Below, one piece after another: positions 46,279-54,677 of a stretch of DNA of 64,000 nt. The translations under genes and the position numbers were made by a program. Within the stretch, counting starts at the first letter, position 1. Each line of letters starts with the position of its first letter. This DNA is from Bifidobacterium asteroides (lineage in GTDB: Bacteria > Actinomycetota > Actinomycetes > Actinomycetales > Bifidobacteriaceae), in the NCBI RefSeq assembly GCF_030758775.1, contig NZ_CP132384.1, forward strand, positions 1,674,001 to 1,738,000, written 5' to 3'. Under the pieces are notes generated by a model, which was not told where the DNA came from, did no database searches, and saw nothing but the letters and a program-made list of their open reading frames with translations.

Positions 46279-48015
46279 TCAGTCCTGATCGGCGGAGGTA
46301 GCGTCGTCGTTGATGGGCGGAATAACCGTAGTTTCCTGATCGGTGACTGCCTTCTCCACCTGTCCGTCCTCACTCTGGGCCGGCGCGTCATCGGCCTGGA
46401 CGGGTTCATCGGGAAGGGCGCTCGGCGCTGGTGAGGGCAGGACCTGGGTGGGCATATTGGCTGAGGACCTGACAGCCGCAGCCTCAGCCGCGCTGGCATC
46501 ATCCCCGGAATTACTGTCGGAATCAGTTGCCGCACCATCGGCTGACTGGCTGACTGGGACCGGATCGACTGATGTCTGAGGGGCTTCTGCCTGGGCGTCG
46601 GCAAGGGGCTGGTCGACGGCCTGATCCTCGTCTTCAGCCTCCGAGGATGTCGCCGAAGCCGACGAAGCAGGGGCCGGCAGCGGATCCGCGGCAGGCACAG
46701 CGTTGACCACGGGCACGCTGGGCGCCTGCCCCTCGTCCTGGTCATTGACCACAGCCTCATCGTGGAAGCCGTCGAAGTTGCCGAAGGACTTGGAGAAGAT
46801 GTTCCGCAGCTCGTCGACCCGAGCGGTAATGGTGGCCTCCCGGTGCTGCAGCTTGGTGATGTGGTCCTTGAGCCCGTCAAGCTCGGCCTGGGCGGCCTTG
46901 CGATGGGCGTCGACTTCGGCCTGGGCGCGCTGCTTGGCCTCATCCAGCAGCTGGTTGGCCTTGCGCTCGGTCTCCTCCCGCTTGAAGGAGGCGAACGAAT
47001 CGGCATCCTTGCGGGTGGCCTTGGCCTGTTCAATCAGCTCCTGGGTCTCCTTCTCGGTCTTGACCCGCCGATCCTCCAGGCTCTTAAGCAGCTCGCCCAC
47101 CTTCTTGGTGGCATCCTCCTGCTGGGCGGCGATGTCGGAGCGGACCTGCTCGGCCTCGGCGTTGACCTTGGCCATGGTCTCGGCGCTGGTGACCTTGGAC
47201 TCGTCCACGATCTGCTGGGCCTCTGACTTGGCTTTGTCGGTGATTTCCGAAGCCTGCCTACGGGCGTCATTCAGGCTCTTGGAGACCTGCTCACGCACGT
47301 CGGCCAGCTTCTTGTTGGCCTCGGCCAGGGCCTTCTGGATCTGATCGTTGGCCTCTTTCTTGAGCTTGGCGATCTCCTCGTCGCTCTTGCGCCGCTTGTC
47401 GGCAATCTCCTTGGCGGCCTTGGCCTTCTGTTCGGACAGTTCCTTGTCCTGGGTGGCCTTGCTGGTGGCCAGCCGCTTCTCATGCTCCTCGCGTGAGTTC
47501 TGCAGCTCCAGATCCAGAGCCTGACGGCGTTCGGCCACCACCTTATCGGCTGCGGCCTTGTTCTGTTCGCTCTGCTGCTTGGCGGTGGTGGTGACTGTCC
47601 TGGCTTCGTCGTTGGCGGCCTCGACGATGGACTTGGCCTTGGCGTTGGCCTCGTCCACAATGTGCTTGGCTTCAAGCTGAGCCTCGTTGACCAGGGTCGT
47701 CGCCTTCTCCTGGGCGGAGGTCTTGGTGGATGCCGCATCCTGCTTGGCGCGGTTGAGCAGCTCGGTGCTGGTCTGCTCGGCCGAGGCCAGCAGTTGCTGG
47801 GCGTTGGCTCCAAGTGAAGCAAAGGAGTTGCGCGGCTGTTCGGGCTTGCGGGACTTGACCTCCTGGAGTTCCGCCTCCAGCTTCAGAATGCGATCGTCAT
47901 CGGCCTTGATCTGCTGACGCAACCGGGCCAGATTGCTCCGCGAGGCCGCCAAGGCCTGGTCGACCCGCTCCTTGTCATAGCCTCGCAGGACAACGGGAAA
48001 CTGATCTTCGGCCAT
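46279..48015 (-). CDS. DivIVA/Scy-like long coiled-coil protein
   Basis: 578 aa from ATG 48015 (GAGGAG upstream; an in-frame start 21 nt earlier is less likely). Residues 1-50 (FPVVLRGYDKERVDQALAAS) match the N-terminal domain of DivIVA. Residues 70-400 are one Ala/Lys/Glu/Gln-rich coiled coil with hendecad-like repeats, as in Scy and FilP of polar-growing actinobacteria. The last ~170 residues are acidic, Ala/Pro/Ser-rich and disordered. Probably organises the growing pole or division site. Partner unknown. Confidence 0.8.
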   Translation of the reverse strand: MAEDQFPVVLRGYDKERVDQALAASRSNLARLRQQIKADDDRILKLEAELQEVKSRKPEQPRNSFASLGANAQQLLASAEQTSTELLNRAKQDAASTKTSAQEKATTLVNEAQLEAKHIVDEANAKAKSIVEAANDEARTVTTTAKQQSEQNKAAADKVVAERRQALDLELQNSREEHEKRLATSKATQDKELSEQKAKAAKEIADKRRKSDEEIAKLKKEANDQIQKALAEANKKLADVREQVSKSLNDARRQASEITDKAKSEAQQIVDESKVTSAETMAKVNAEAEQVRSDIAAQQEDATKKVGELLKSLEDRRVKTEKETQELIEQAKATRKDADSFASFKREETERKANQLLDEAKQRAQAEVDAHRKAAQAELDGLKDHITKLQHREATITARVDELRNIFSKSFGNFDGFHDEAVVNDQDEGQAPSVPVVNAVPAADPLPAPASSASATSSEAEDEDQAVDQPLADAQAEAPQTSVDPVPVSQSADGAATDSDSNSGDDASAAEAAAVRSSANMPTQVLPSPAPSALPDEPVQADDAPAQSEDGQVEKAVTDQETTVIPPINDDATSADQD

Positions 48016-48159
48016 GGAAACACTCCTCTTCGCCACCAGGACATGCCGGCCCGTGACAGAAATGTCTTCGGTCCGGTGGATTTACCTCGACTCTACCCCA
48101 TGACCGGCCTAAAGTCGCCGTCTGACCTGCCGCCGACACATTGGCCTTACATACGGGTC

Positions 48160-48888
48160 TCAGGCAATGAGAATGGGACTGGAGGAGGGCCTGCGATAGT
48201 AGCGAATGGTCTCATTGACCACCTCGCGCACAGCCTGTATCTGCTGATCCAGGGGCAGGCCGCACTCCTGACCGCCGCTTTCGTTGACCAGGGGAAGGCT
48301 GACGAACCCGGCCAGAACATCCTTGTGTCCTGCAGCCCATGCCAGCAGGTTGTAGAAGAGCGCGTTGCAGACATAGGTGCCCGCGTCCGAGCTCAGTGTG
48401 GCAGGAATGCCGCAGGTGCCGAAGTCGTGCAGGATGGCCCTCAGCGGCAGTCGGGTCCAGTAGGCGGCCGGGCCCTGGGGGTCGATGGGCTGGCGGCTGG
48501 CACGAGGGACGGTATCTCGAGACTCCTGCTCCCCCAGGTTTTCACGATCGTCAGCGTCGTCCTCCTTGAGGTTGACGGCGCAGCGCTCCATGGCGATGCC
48601 GCGAGCCCGACGCTTGAGCCCTGTAGCGATGATGATATCAGGGCGCACCCGCTCTATGGCCTCATGCAGGATGGGCCAGGCCTTGGCGAAGCTGACAGGC
48701 ATGGTGACGGAGGAAATAGCCAGGTCCACGCCCTCCAAGGGATCCTCCTCGGTGGGGCCGACTGGCCGCATGCCTTCCATGCCATGCTCGGCCAAAGCCT
48801 GCGAGACCTGATAGGAGGGGTTGACATCAACACCCTCGTAATGATCGTATCCGGCGACGATGACCTTGATCTGCTCCATGTGCCCCAT
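48160..48888 (-). CDS. pcp: Pyroglutamyl-peptidase I family protein lacking the usual catalytic His
   Basis: 242 aa. The family's Glu (GLKRRARGIAMERCAVNL) and the nucleophile Cys (SSDAGTYVCNALFY) are present. The segment that normally reads GFxHvP, with the catalytic His, reads GFVSLPLVNES, so the third triad residue is Ser. An insert after residue 105 is acidic. It would remove N-terminal pyroglutamate if active; loss of His makes activity doubtful. It follows ispD by 13 nt. Confidence 0.85.
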   Translation of the reverse strand: MGHMEQIKVIVAGYDHYEGVDVNPSYQVSQALAEHGMEGMRPVGPTEEDPLEGVDLAISSVTMPVSFAKAWPILHEAIERVRPDIIIATGLKRRARGIAMERCAVNLKEDDADDRENLGEQESRDTVPRASRQPIDPQGPAAYWTRLPLRAILHDFGTCGIPATLSSDAGTYVCNALFYNLLAWAAGHKDVLAGFVSLPLVNESGGQECGLPLDQQIQAVREVVNETIRYYRRPSSSPILIA

Positions 48889-48901
48889 GGTACACAGGAC
48901 T

Positions 48902-49693
48902 TCACCCGGCCAGGGAGCGCGCTATCCATTCAGCCATGGGCACGTCCGAGGGCAGGGTGATCTTCATATTGGTCACGCTGCCGGCCACGATGGCCACCGG
49001 CTCCTCGGGCAGGCGGTCCACCACCACCCTGGTGTCGTCGGTGGGATGGAAGTCGGGGTCTGCGGCGGCCAGGTCGTAGGCCTTGCGGATGGTGCTGAAA
49101 CGGAAGGCCTGCGGGGTCTGGGCCCGGAACATGTTGTCTCGGTCGGGCACTTTACGGACCACCTTGCGCTCGCCCAGGTCGCCGGCCATCAGCATGGTGT
49201 CGGTCGAGGCCACGGCCACGGTAGCGGCGTTGAAGGTATCCAAGGCATCGATGCAGCCATTGATGGACTCCTGGCTGACGAAGGGACGTACCGCATCGTG
49301 GATGAGCAGCTTGGCATTCTGGGGGATCTCCGCTTCGGCCAGGGTCTGCAGGGCCGCCTCGGTGCTGTCCATGCGCTCGATGCCGCCCTGGATGACCGTG
49401 CGGACCTTGTCGTAGGTGTCGTCGCCCACGATGGCCTCGACAGCCTCCCGCACCCGATCGTTGACCACGACCAGGATGTCGGTGACCCGGGCATTGAACT
49501 GGAAGGCATCAATTGACCAGGCGATGATGGGTTTGCCGCCCACCTGCACCAGCTGCTTGGGGTTGCTCTCGTCAAACCGAACGCCCAGCCCGGCTGCCAG
49601 AATCACCGCCACAACTGGCTGAATCTGCTCCTCCGGCTCTGCATTATCCTGACTGACCTCGGACGGGGCTGCTGATGCTCTGCTCTCACTCAT
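48902..49693 (-). CDS. ispD: 2-C-methyl-D-erythritol 4-phosphate cytidylyltransferase
   Basis: About 263 aa. PVVAVILAAGLGVRF (CTP-binding loop with one change from GxGxR), KLLIHDAVRPFVS, RAQTPQAFRF and TDDTRVVVDRL fit IspD of the MEP isoprenoid pathway. An acidic ~30-aa N-terminal extension precedes the domain. Start ATG 49693; a GTG 18 nt upstream (49711) is equally possible. Confidence 0.9.
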   Translation of the reverse strand: MSESRASAAPSEVSQDNAEPEEQIQPVVAVILAAGLGVRFDESNPKQLVQVGGKPIIAWSIDAFQFNARVTDILVVVNDRVREAVEAIVGDDTYDKVRTVIQGGIERMDSTEAALQTLAEAEIPQNAKLLIHDAVRPFVSQESINGCIDALDTFNAATVAVASTDTMLMAGDLGERKVVRKVPDRDNMFRAQTPQAFRFSTIRKAYDLAAADPDFHPTDDTRVVVDRLPEEPVAIVAGSVTNMKITLPSDVPMAEWIARSLAG

Positions 49694-49812
49694 AGACTCA
49701 ACGGTACTCACGCGAGGAGAGGAAGGGGCGCAGGCCCGGCGCTATCTGCACCGAACATCTGCACCCGAGGCCTGCTCCAGCTGCCGGAAGCCGGATCAAT
49801 CAACATGCTGCA

Positions 49813-50793
49813 TCAGTCGTCGGCCAGGATAAGGGCCAGCATGCGCCCCTCCCCCGCCTTGCTGGCCAGCGAGGCCCGGCGGTGGGAGTACCAGAGCGGA
49901 TTCTCCAGAGTGCACAAGGGTCGGCGCAGATCCTCAAGACGCTTCGACAGGGAGGGACCCTCACTGTCATGGCTGCAGAGCTCTTCCAGGTCCGGATCCT
50001 GACGCAGGTAGCTGGTGGCGGCACCGACCCGGGGGGCGGAATCTACGATACGGGTCACTCCTGCCGCCTTCAGTTCCATCCTGGCTGCAGCGGCGATGTC
50101 GATGGCGATTCCGCCGAATCGGCATGGTCCTGATGCGCCGGGGAAACGCTTCTCGAAATCATCGGCCAAGTGCGAACACACCTGATAGCAGTCTGCGCAG
50201 ATCCGAGGCCCCAGAGTTGCCACGATCCTGGACGGGTCAGCGCCCCTGTCAGTCATGGCCTTGACTGTGGCCGGAATGACGCCAGCCACCAGACCACGAC
50301 GACCGCAATGCGCCGCCCCCATCACGCCGGCCTGCGGGTCGGCCAGCAGCACGGGGAGGCAATCGGCCGCGAAGATGCCCAGGGCCAGGTCACGACTGGT
50401 GGTCACCTGGGCATCGGCTTCGCAGCGCCCCTGGGGCTGACCCTGGTCAGCGTCCCAGACCCTGGCTGAGTGAACCTGATCCACCAGGACCATGGGACGG
50501 TCCAGCTGGCGGCCCAGGGCCTGACGGTTGGCAGCCACCGCCTCTGGGTCGTCGCCCCCCTTGCCGCCGAGATTCAGCTGGGCATAATCGCCCGAGGAGA
50601 CCCCGCCCAACCTGGTGGTGTAGACCACTTTGATCCCAGGCGCCAGGGCTATGGGAATGGTGACCGGGATCGGCCGGCCCTGATCGTCCAGCGACGGCAG
50701 GGGACTGCTGTCCAGTAGGGTCCGTTCCCGATCCCAGGCTTGGCCCTGAGCGCTCTGGGTGCCCTGCTCTCTTGGTTCAGGCTTGGGACTCAT
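49813..50793 (-). CDS. pgeF: Peptidoglycan editing factor PgeF (YfiH/DUF152)
   Basis: 326 aa. Multicopper-oxidase-like fold protein with VDQVHSARVW, FAADCLPVLLAD, GAAHCGRRGLVAG and ENPLWYSHRRA. The usual HAGWRG is here HCGRRG. Known relatives hydrolyse mis-incorporated L-Ser from UDP-MurNAc peptides and also act on purine nucleosides. The start codon overlaps the stop of the aldo-keto reductase gene by 4 bases. Confidence 0.88.
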   Translation of the reverse strand: MSPKPEPREQGTQSAQGQAWDRERTLLDSSPLPSLDDQGRPIPVTIPIALAPGIKVVYTTRLGGVSSGDYAQLNLGGKGGDDPEAVAANRQALGRQLDRPMVLVDQVHSARVWDADQGQPQGRCEADAQVTTSRDLALGIFAADCLPVLLADPQAGVMGAAHCGRRGLVAGVIPATVKAMTDRGADPSRIVATLGPRICADCYQVCSHLADDFEKRFPGASGPCRFGGIAIDIAAAARMELKAAGVTRIVDSAPRVGAATSYLRQDPDLEELCSHDSEGPSLSKRLEDLRRPLCTLENPLWYSHRRASLASKAGEGRMLALILADD

Positions 50794-51671
50794 GCAGTCG
50801 CCGCCCGGTTCAGGCGGTCCATCTCGTCCTCGCTCAGTTCCATGTCAGCCGCCTGTAGGGAATCCAGAATGGTGGCCGCCCTGTGAGCCCCGGGAACCAC
50901 GAAGACGTTGCTGTTCTGGGACAGTTCCCAGGCCAGGACCACGCGCTGGTGGGAGACGCCGCGCTCCTGAGCCACCTGCCGGAAGGCATCATAACGGGTT
51001 TCGTCCTTGGGCGCTCGGAAGCCTCCCAGGGGGCTCCAGCAGACGAAGGCCAGCCCCAGCCCGGCCGCATGGTCCAGCTCCTGGCGGGAACTGGTGAAGG
51101 TGGGTGAGAACTGGTTCTGCACGGCTACGAGGTCATCGCCCAGAATCTTGCGAGCCAGGTCCATCCGCTCAATATCTACGTTGGAGACACCCAAGGTCCG
51201 GGCCACGCCCTGCTTGGCCAGCTCAGCCATGGCCTCCAGGGACTCCTGGTAGGGCACCTGCGGGTCAGGACGGTGCATATAGAGCAGGTCAATGGTGTCC
51301 ACGCCCAGGGCCTGAGCGGACTCCTTGGCGTGCCGGATCAGGCTCTCCGGCCGACCGTCCACAGCCCAGGTGGGCCGTCCGTCAGTGAAGTTGCGGTAGT
51401 GCCCAACCTTGGTGGCCACCAGCACGTCCTGACGAGGTCCCTGCCAGGAGTCCAAAGCCTGGCGAACCAGCCGCTCGTTGGTCTGTTCGGGGCCGCCCGA
51501 TTCGTAATATGACCAAGCGGTATCCAGATGTCGGCAACCGGCATCCAGGGCCTGGTGGATGACGTCGATGGCCGTTGCCTGGTCCGGCTTGCCCTCGATG
51601 GACAATCCCATGCAACCCAGTCCGACCGCTGTCGTAGTAAAGGGCCCCAAGGCCCGCATCGACGATGTCAT
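50790..51671 (-). CDS. Aldo/keto reductase
   Basis: 293 aa (beta/alpha)8 enzyme. Catalytic Asp/Tyr in HLDTAWSYYESG, Lys in VATKVGHY and His in LLYMHRPDP; NADPH-binding VVPGAHRAATI near the end. It reduces aldehydes or ketones with NADPH; substrate unknown. Confidence 0.9.
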   Translation of the reverse strand: MTSSMRALGPFTTTAVGLGCMGLSIEGKPDQATAIDVIHQALDAGCRHLDTAWSYYESGGPEQTNERLVRQALDSWQGPRQDVLVATKVGHYRNFTDGRPTWAVDGRPESLIRHAKESAQALGVDTIDLLYMHRPDPQVPYQESLEAMAELAKQGVARTLGVSNVDIERMDLARKILGDDLVAVQNQFSPTFTSSRQELDHAAGLGLAFVCWSPLGGFRAPKDETRYDAFRQVAQERGVSHQRVVLAWELSQNSNVFVVPGAHRAATILDSLQAADMELSEDEMDRLNRAATA

Positions 51672-51749
51672 GTATGTACTCCCGTCTTGTAGATTGAGGC
51701 CGGCTTCGACACCGCCGGCCTCCCAACGAGCTTAACTGGCGGCCCGGTC

Positions 51750-54015
51750 TCAGCGGCCGCCGAAGCGATCCGCCACCGGAACCACCGCCGCCACCGTCGA
51801 AGGAGCCACCGCCGTCGCCAAACCCACCAATAACACTGCCAGAGCCGTTGCCGCTGGCCATGCCAATCAGGCCGCCAATCTGGTCGAGTCCCTGGGTCAA
51901 TTGAGTACCCAAATCAATCACGCCACCTTGGCCGAGCGCTGAATTGACAGCCAATGTTTCAGGGTCACTCAGGGAGGAAGCCGCCGCAACATCCTGGCTG
52001 TAAGGCAGGAAGGTCCAGTAGAGCAGGCTGCCGCGCGCATTGTCATTCAGCCAGTCGGAGTCGGTCAGTTCAGGGCTGGCCTGTGCCAGCTGAGCGACGA
52101 CCCGGTCGCTTATGCCGAAGGCCGTAGCGTAAACCAGGTAACGGTCCCAGAGCACCAGATCCTCCACACCCCGGTGGCTAAAATCGCTGAAGTCAAGCAG
52201 ATAGCGCCGAAGTCCCGACACCTGGCCGGCCATGGGCTGTCCATTCCTGCTCAGCACCCGCCAACAGTTATAGCGCAAGGAGAATGTCACCACAGCCACC
52301 AGAAGCATGGCCAAGAGCGCACGTACCAGTACGGTGCCCGGCAGGAATCCGGCCAACAGAATGAAAGCAGCCAAGAGCACAGCCAGGAAGGCAAAGATGC
52401 CTACATTATGACGATAGGCGCGCAGGTCGGCTTTGTTGGTCTCATACTCGACAGCCTGGTAGAAAGCATCCAGGTAGGCCCTGCCATTATCGGATTCAGT
52501 CTTGGCGAAGAGCGCAATCATCTCATACAGGTCGAAGCGTTTATTCTCGGAGCCGATCATAGTGGAGGCACCTTCCAGCATGCTCAGGCAGGCTTCCTCG
52601 CTTGAGGACAGGGCCAGGGATGCTCGATCCTTGCTGCAGACCGGATTGATGACCACCTCCATGGACTGCTGTTTGCCTTTGAGCAGCAAGCTCCTCACCT
52701 GGGTGGTCACGGATCCTTCGCCGAAACTCGCCCGGTCCTCATACTTGACGGGAACAAGAGCGATGGCCCGCTTGGAGGCCAGGGAGAGAATGGTTGCTGA
52801 CAATTGCCTGCCAATAGGGGATTCTCGGGTCAGCATCACATCGTTGATAACGGCAGCCACGGCGGGTGACAGATCAGGAGGCTGACGGTAGTAGATGATA
52901 TCGCCTTGGTACTGGGAGTCTCCATAATTGCGGAAGGCATGCCAAAGCATCACTGCAATCAGCCCGATAGCAGCCAAGAGTACCAAGACGCCCGTCAAGA
53001 GTGCGATCCGCGCCCGCCTGGTCTGGTCAGCGTGCCAGCGCTCGTACTGCGGACGCTCCTGCCCGACAATACGGTCGCGTGCCGGCTGAGAATCGGTCCT
53101 GACCACCGAGGAAGTCCTCCCCGCATCGAAGAGCACCACCAAATCCAGATGCTGGCCCGGCTTGATGCGGTCTGCGGAGAATCGGATACGGCTGTCATCC
53201 ACCACCTGGTAGGAACCCCTGCCAGCGAAGTGCAGCCAGGCCTTCGCGTCCTTGCCCTTCTCCGTTCCTGTCTGCTTGGGCAGCTTGACATTGGCGCTCA
53301 CATGCTCAACGGGAATCTGGTTGGTGTCTCCCACGGGCTCCCATTGGAATTCGGCCACATCGGGATGGGCAGTGGTGACCCCGTGGAAGGTCATGTCGAT
53401 GCGGAAGCGCCGACCTGAATCCTTGGCAGTCTGCGGAATGTTCCAGCCCAGCTCCACTTGGCATTGATTGCCCAGATCGCCGCAGGCGGACCCTTGGCCC
53501 GCATCGCCCGGCTTGTAGGATTTCAGCTTCCAGTCCGAGACCATGCCCATATACCAGGTGCCGGCCCAGTTCTTGTCCCAGTCGTGAATGTACTTGACAT
53601 CATCAGGATACTTTAGCGGGTTGGTCTGCCTATATGTGGAGCCATTAGTCAGGTCAGTCACGCTTACGTCGCTTATGCCGGTCAGCCGGTCAGGCTTGAT
53701 CTGATAGCGCTGGTAGAGCTCCCGCCAAGGGCGTTTCTTGCCGTGGTCGTCCTCGCGGGAATTCATGGTGACAGTCAGGGTCTGACTGATACGCAAATCC
53801 CCATTATCCAGGACCTGGACATCATAATCCACCGAATCGTATACCAGGTCGGGACGATTCCTGTTGGAGATATACAGGACAGCGAGGCACGTCACCAAGA
53901 CTGCCACCAGAGCCAGCGCCAAGGCCCCGAGAAAGCGTGAGGTGCTCCAGGAGGGATGGCTCGAGGAGGGATGATTCGAGGCCGCCTTCCCGGAGGAGGC
54001 TGCTGGGGCGTTCAC
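51750..54015 (-). CDS. DUF2207 membrane protein with Gly-rich tail, probable frameshift at the 3' end
   Basis: About 755 aa if the frame is restored. Helix 28-50, then an extracellular DUF2207 domain (DYDVQVLDNGDLRISQTLTV), helices near 335-360 and 535-580, a cytoplasmic region, and a Gly-rich tail. The family normally ends GGGSFGGR-stop. Here one extra base at about 51766 shifts the frame just before that end, and the sequenced ORF runs on to 51382 over the aldo-keto reductase gene. Removing the base gives the expected stop at 51750-51752. Pairs with lemA upstream (4-base overlap), a usual association. Confidence 0.8.
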
Positions 54016-54596
54016 TGTCCGAAGTCCACAACTGGCGCCTGGCGGCTACCCTCGTCGGCCTGGAAGTACTGGGCCTGACGGAAGTGGAAGAGGGATGCGA
54101 TGATGTTTGAGGGGACCGTCTCGATGCGGGTGTTGAACTTCTGAACCACATCATTGTAGAACTGCCTGGCGTAGGCGATCTTGTCCTCCAGGTCCTTGAG
54201 CTGACGCTGCAAGTCCAGGAAGTTCTGGTTGGCCTTGAGCTCAGGGTAGGCCTCCGCCCGAGCCATCAGAGTGACCAGGGATTGACCCAGCCGTTGCTCA
54301 GCATCGGCACGTGCCTGCATCTGGTCTCCGCCAGCCGTCTGTGCCTGGGCCACGTCGGCGCGGGCTTTGGTCACCTCCTCCAGGACGGTGGACTCGTGTG
54401 AGGCGTAGCCCTTGACCGTCTGGACCAGGTTGGGCACCAGGTCGGCACGCTGCTTGAGCTGGACGTCAATCTGGGCCCAGCCATTGGCCACCCGGTTGCG
54501 CAAGTTGACCAAACCGTTGTAGATACCGATTCCCCAGATGACCAGCAACACGACCAGCAAAACGATGATGATGAGCACGATCATTGATACGGACAT
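54012..54596 (-). CDS. lemA: LemA family protein
   Basis: 194 aa. N-terminal membrane anchor (IVLIIIVLLVVLLVIWGIGI), then YNGLVNLRNRVANGWAQIDVQLKQR and a helical bundle LVPNLVQTVKGYASHE. The C-terminus RFYNDVVQKFNT resembles other LemA proteins. Usually paired with DUF2207 proteins or TPM-domain proteins, as here; function unclear. Confidence 0.95.
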   Translation of the reverse strand: MSVSMIVLIIIVLLVVLLVIWGIGIYNGLVNLRNRVANGWAQIDVQLKQRADLVPNLVQTVKGYASHESTVLEEVTKARADVAQAQTAGGDQMQARADAEQRLGQSLVTLMARAEAYPELKANQNFLDLQRQLKDLEDKIAYARQFYNDVVQKFNTRIETVPSNIIASLFHFRQAQYFQADEGSRQAPVVDFGQ

Positions 54597-54628
54597 GCCA
54601 TCATTCTCTCACTAAATTCAGAAGAGAC

Positions 54629-54665
54629 AAAAACGGGGACCCCGTCCAATGGAACGGGGTCCCCG
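54629..54665 (-). terminator. Rho-independent terminator of pnp
   Basis: 12-bp stem CGGGGACCCCGT/ACGGGGTCCCCG (54634-54665) with an 8-nt loop and a T5 run on the minus strand, just after the pnp stop. Confidence 0.85.
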
Positions 54666-54677
54666 CATCAGTGGGAA

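Noticed and set aside
51382-51749. C-terminal extension of the DUF2207 frame
   Set aside because: It follows a likely frameshift and overlaps the aldo-keto reductase gene in another frame; no domain is seen.
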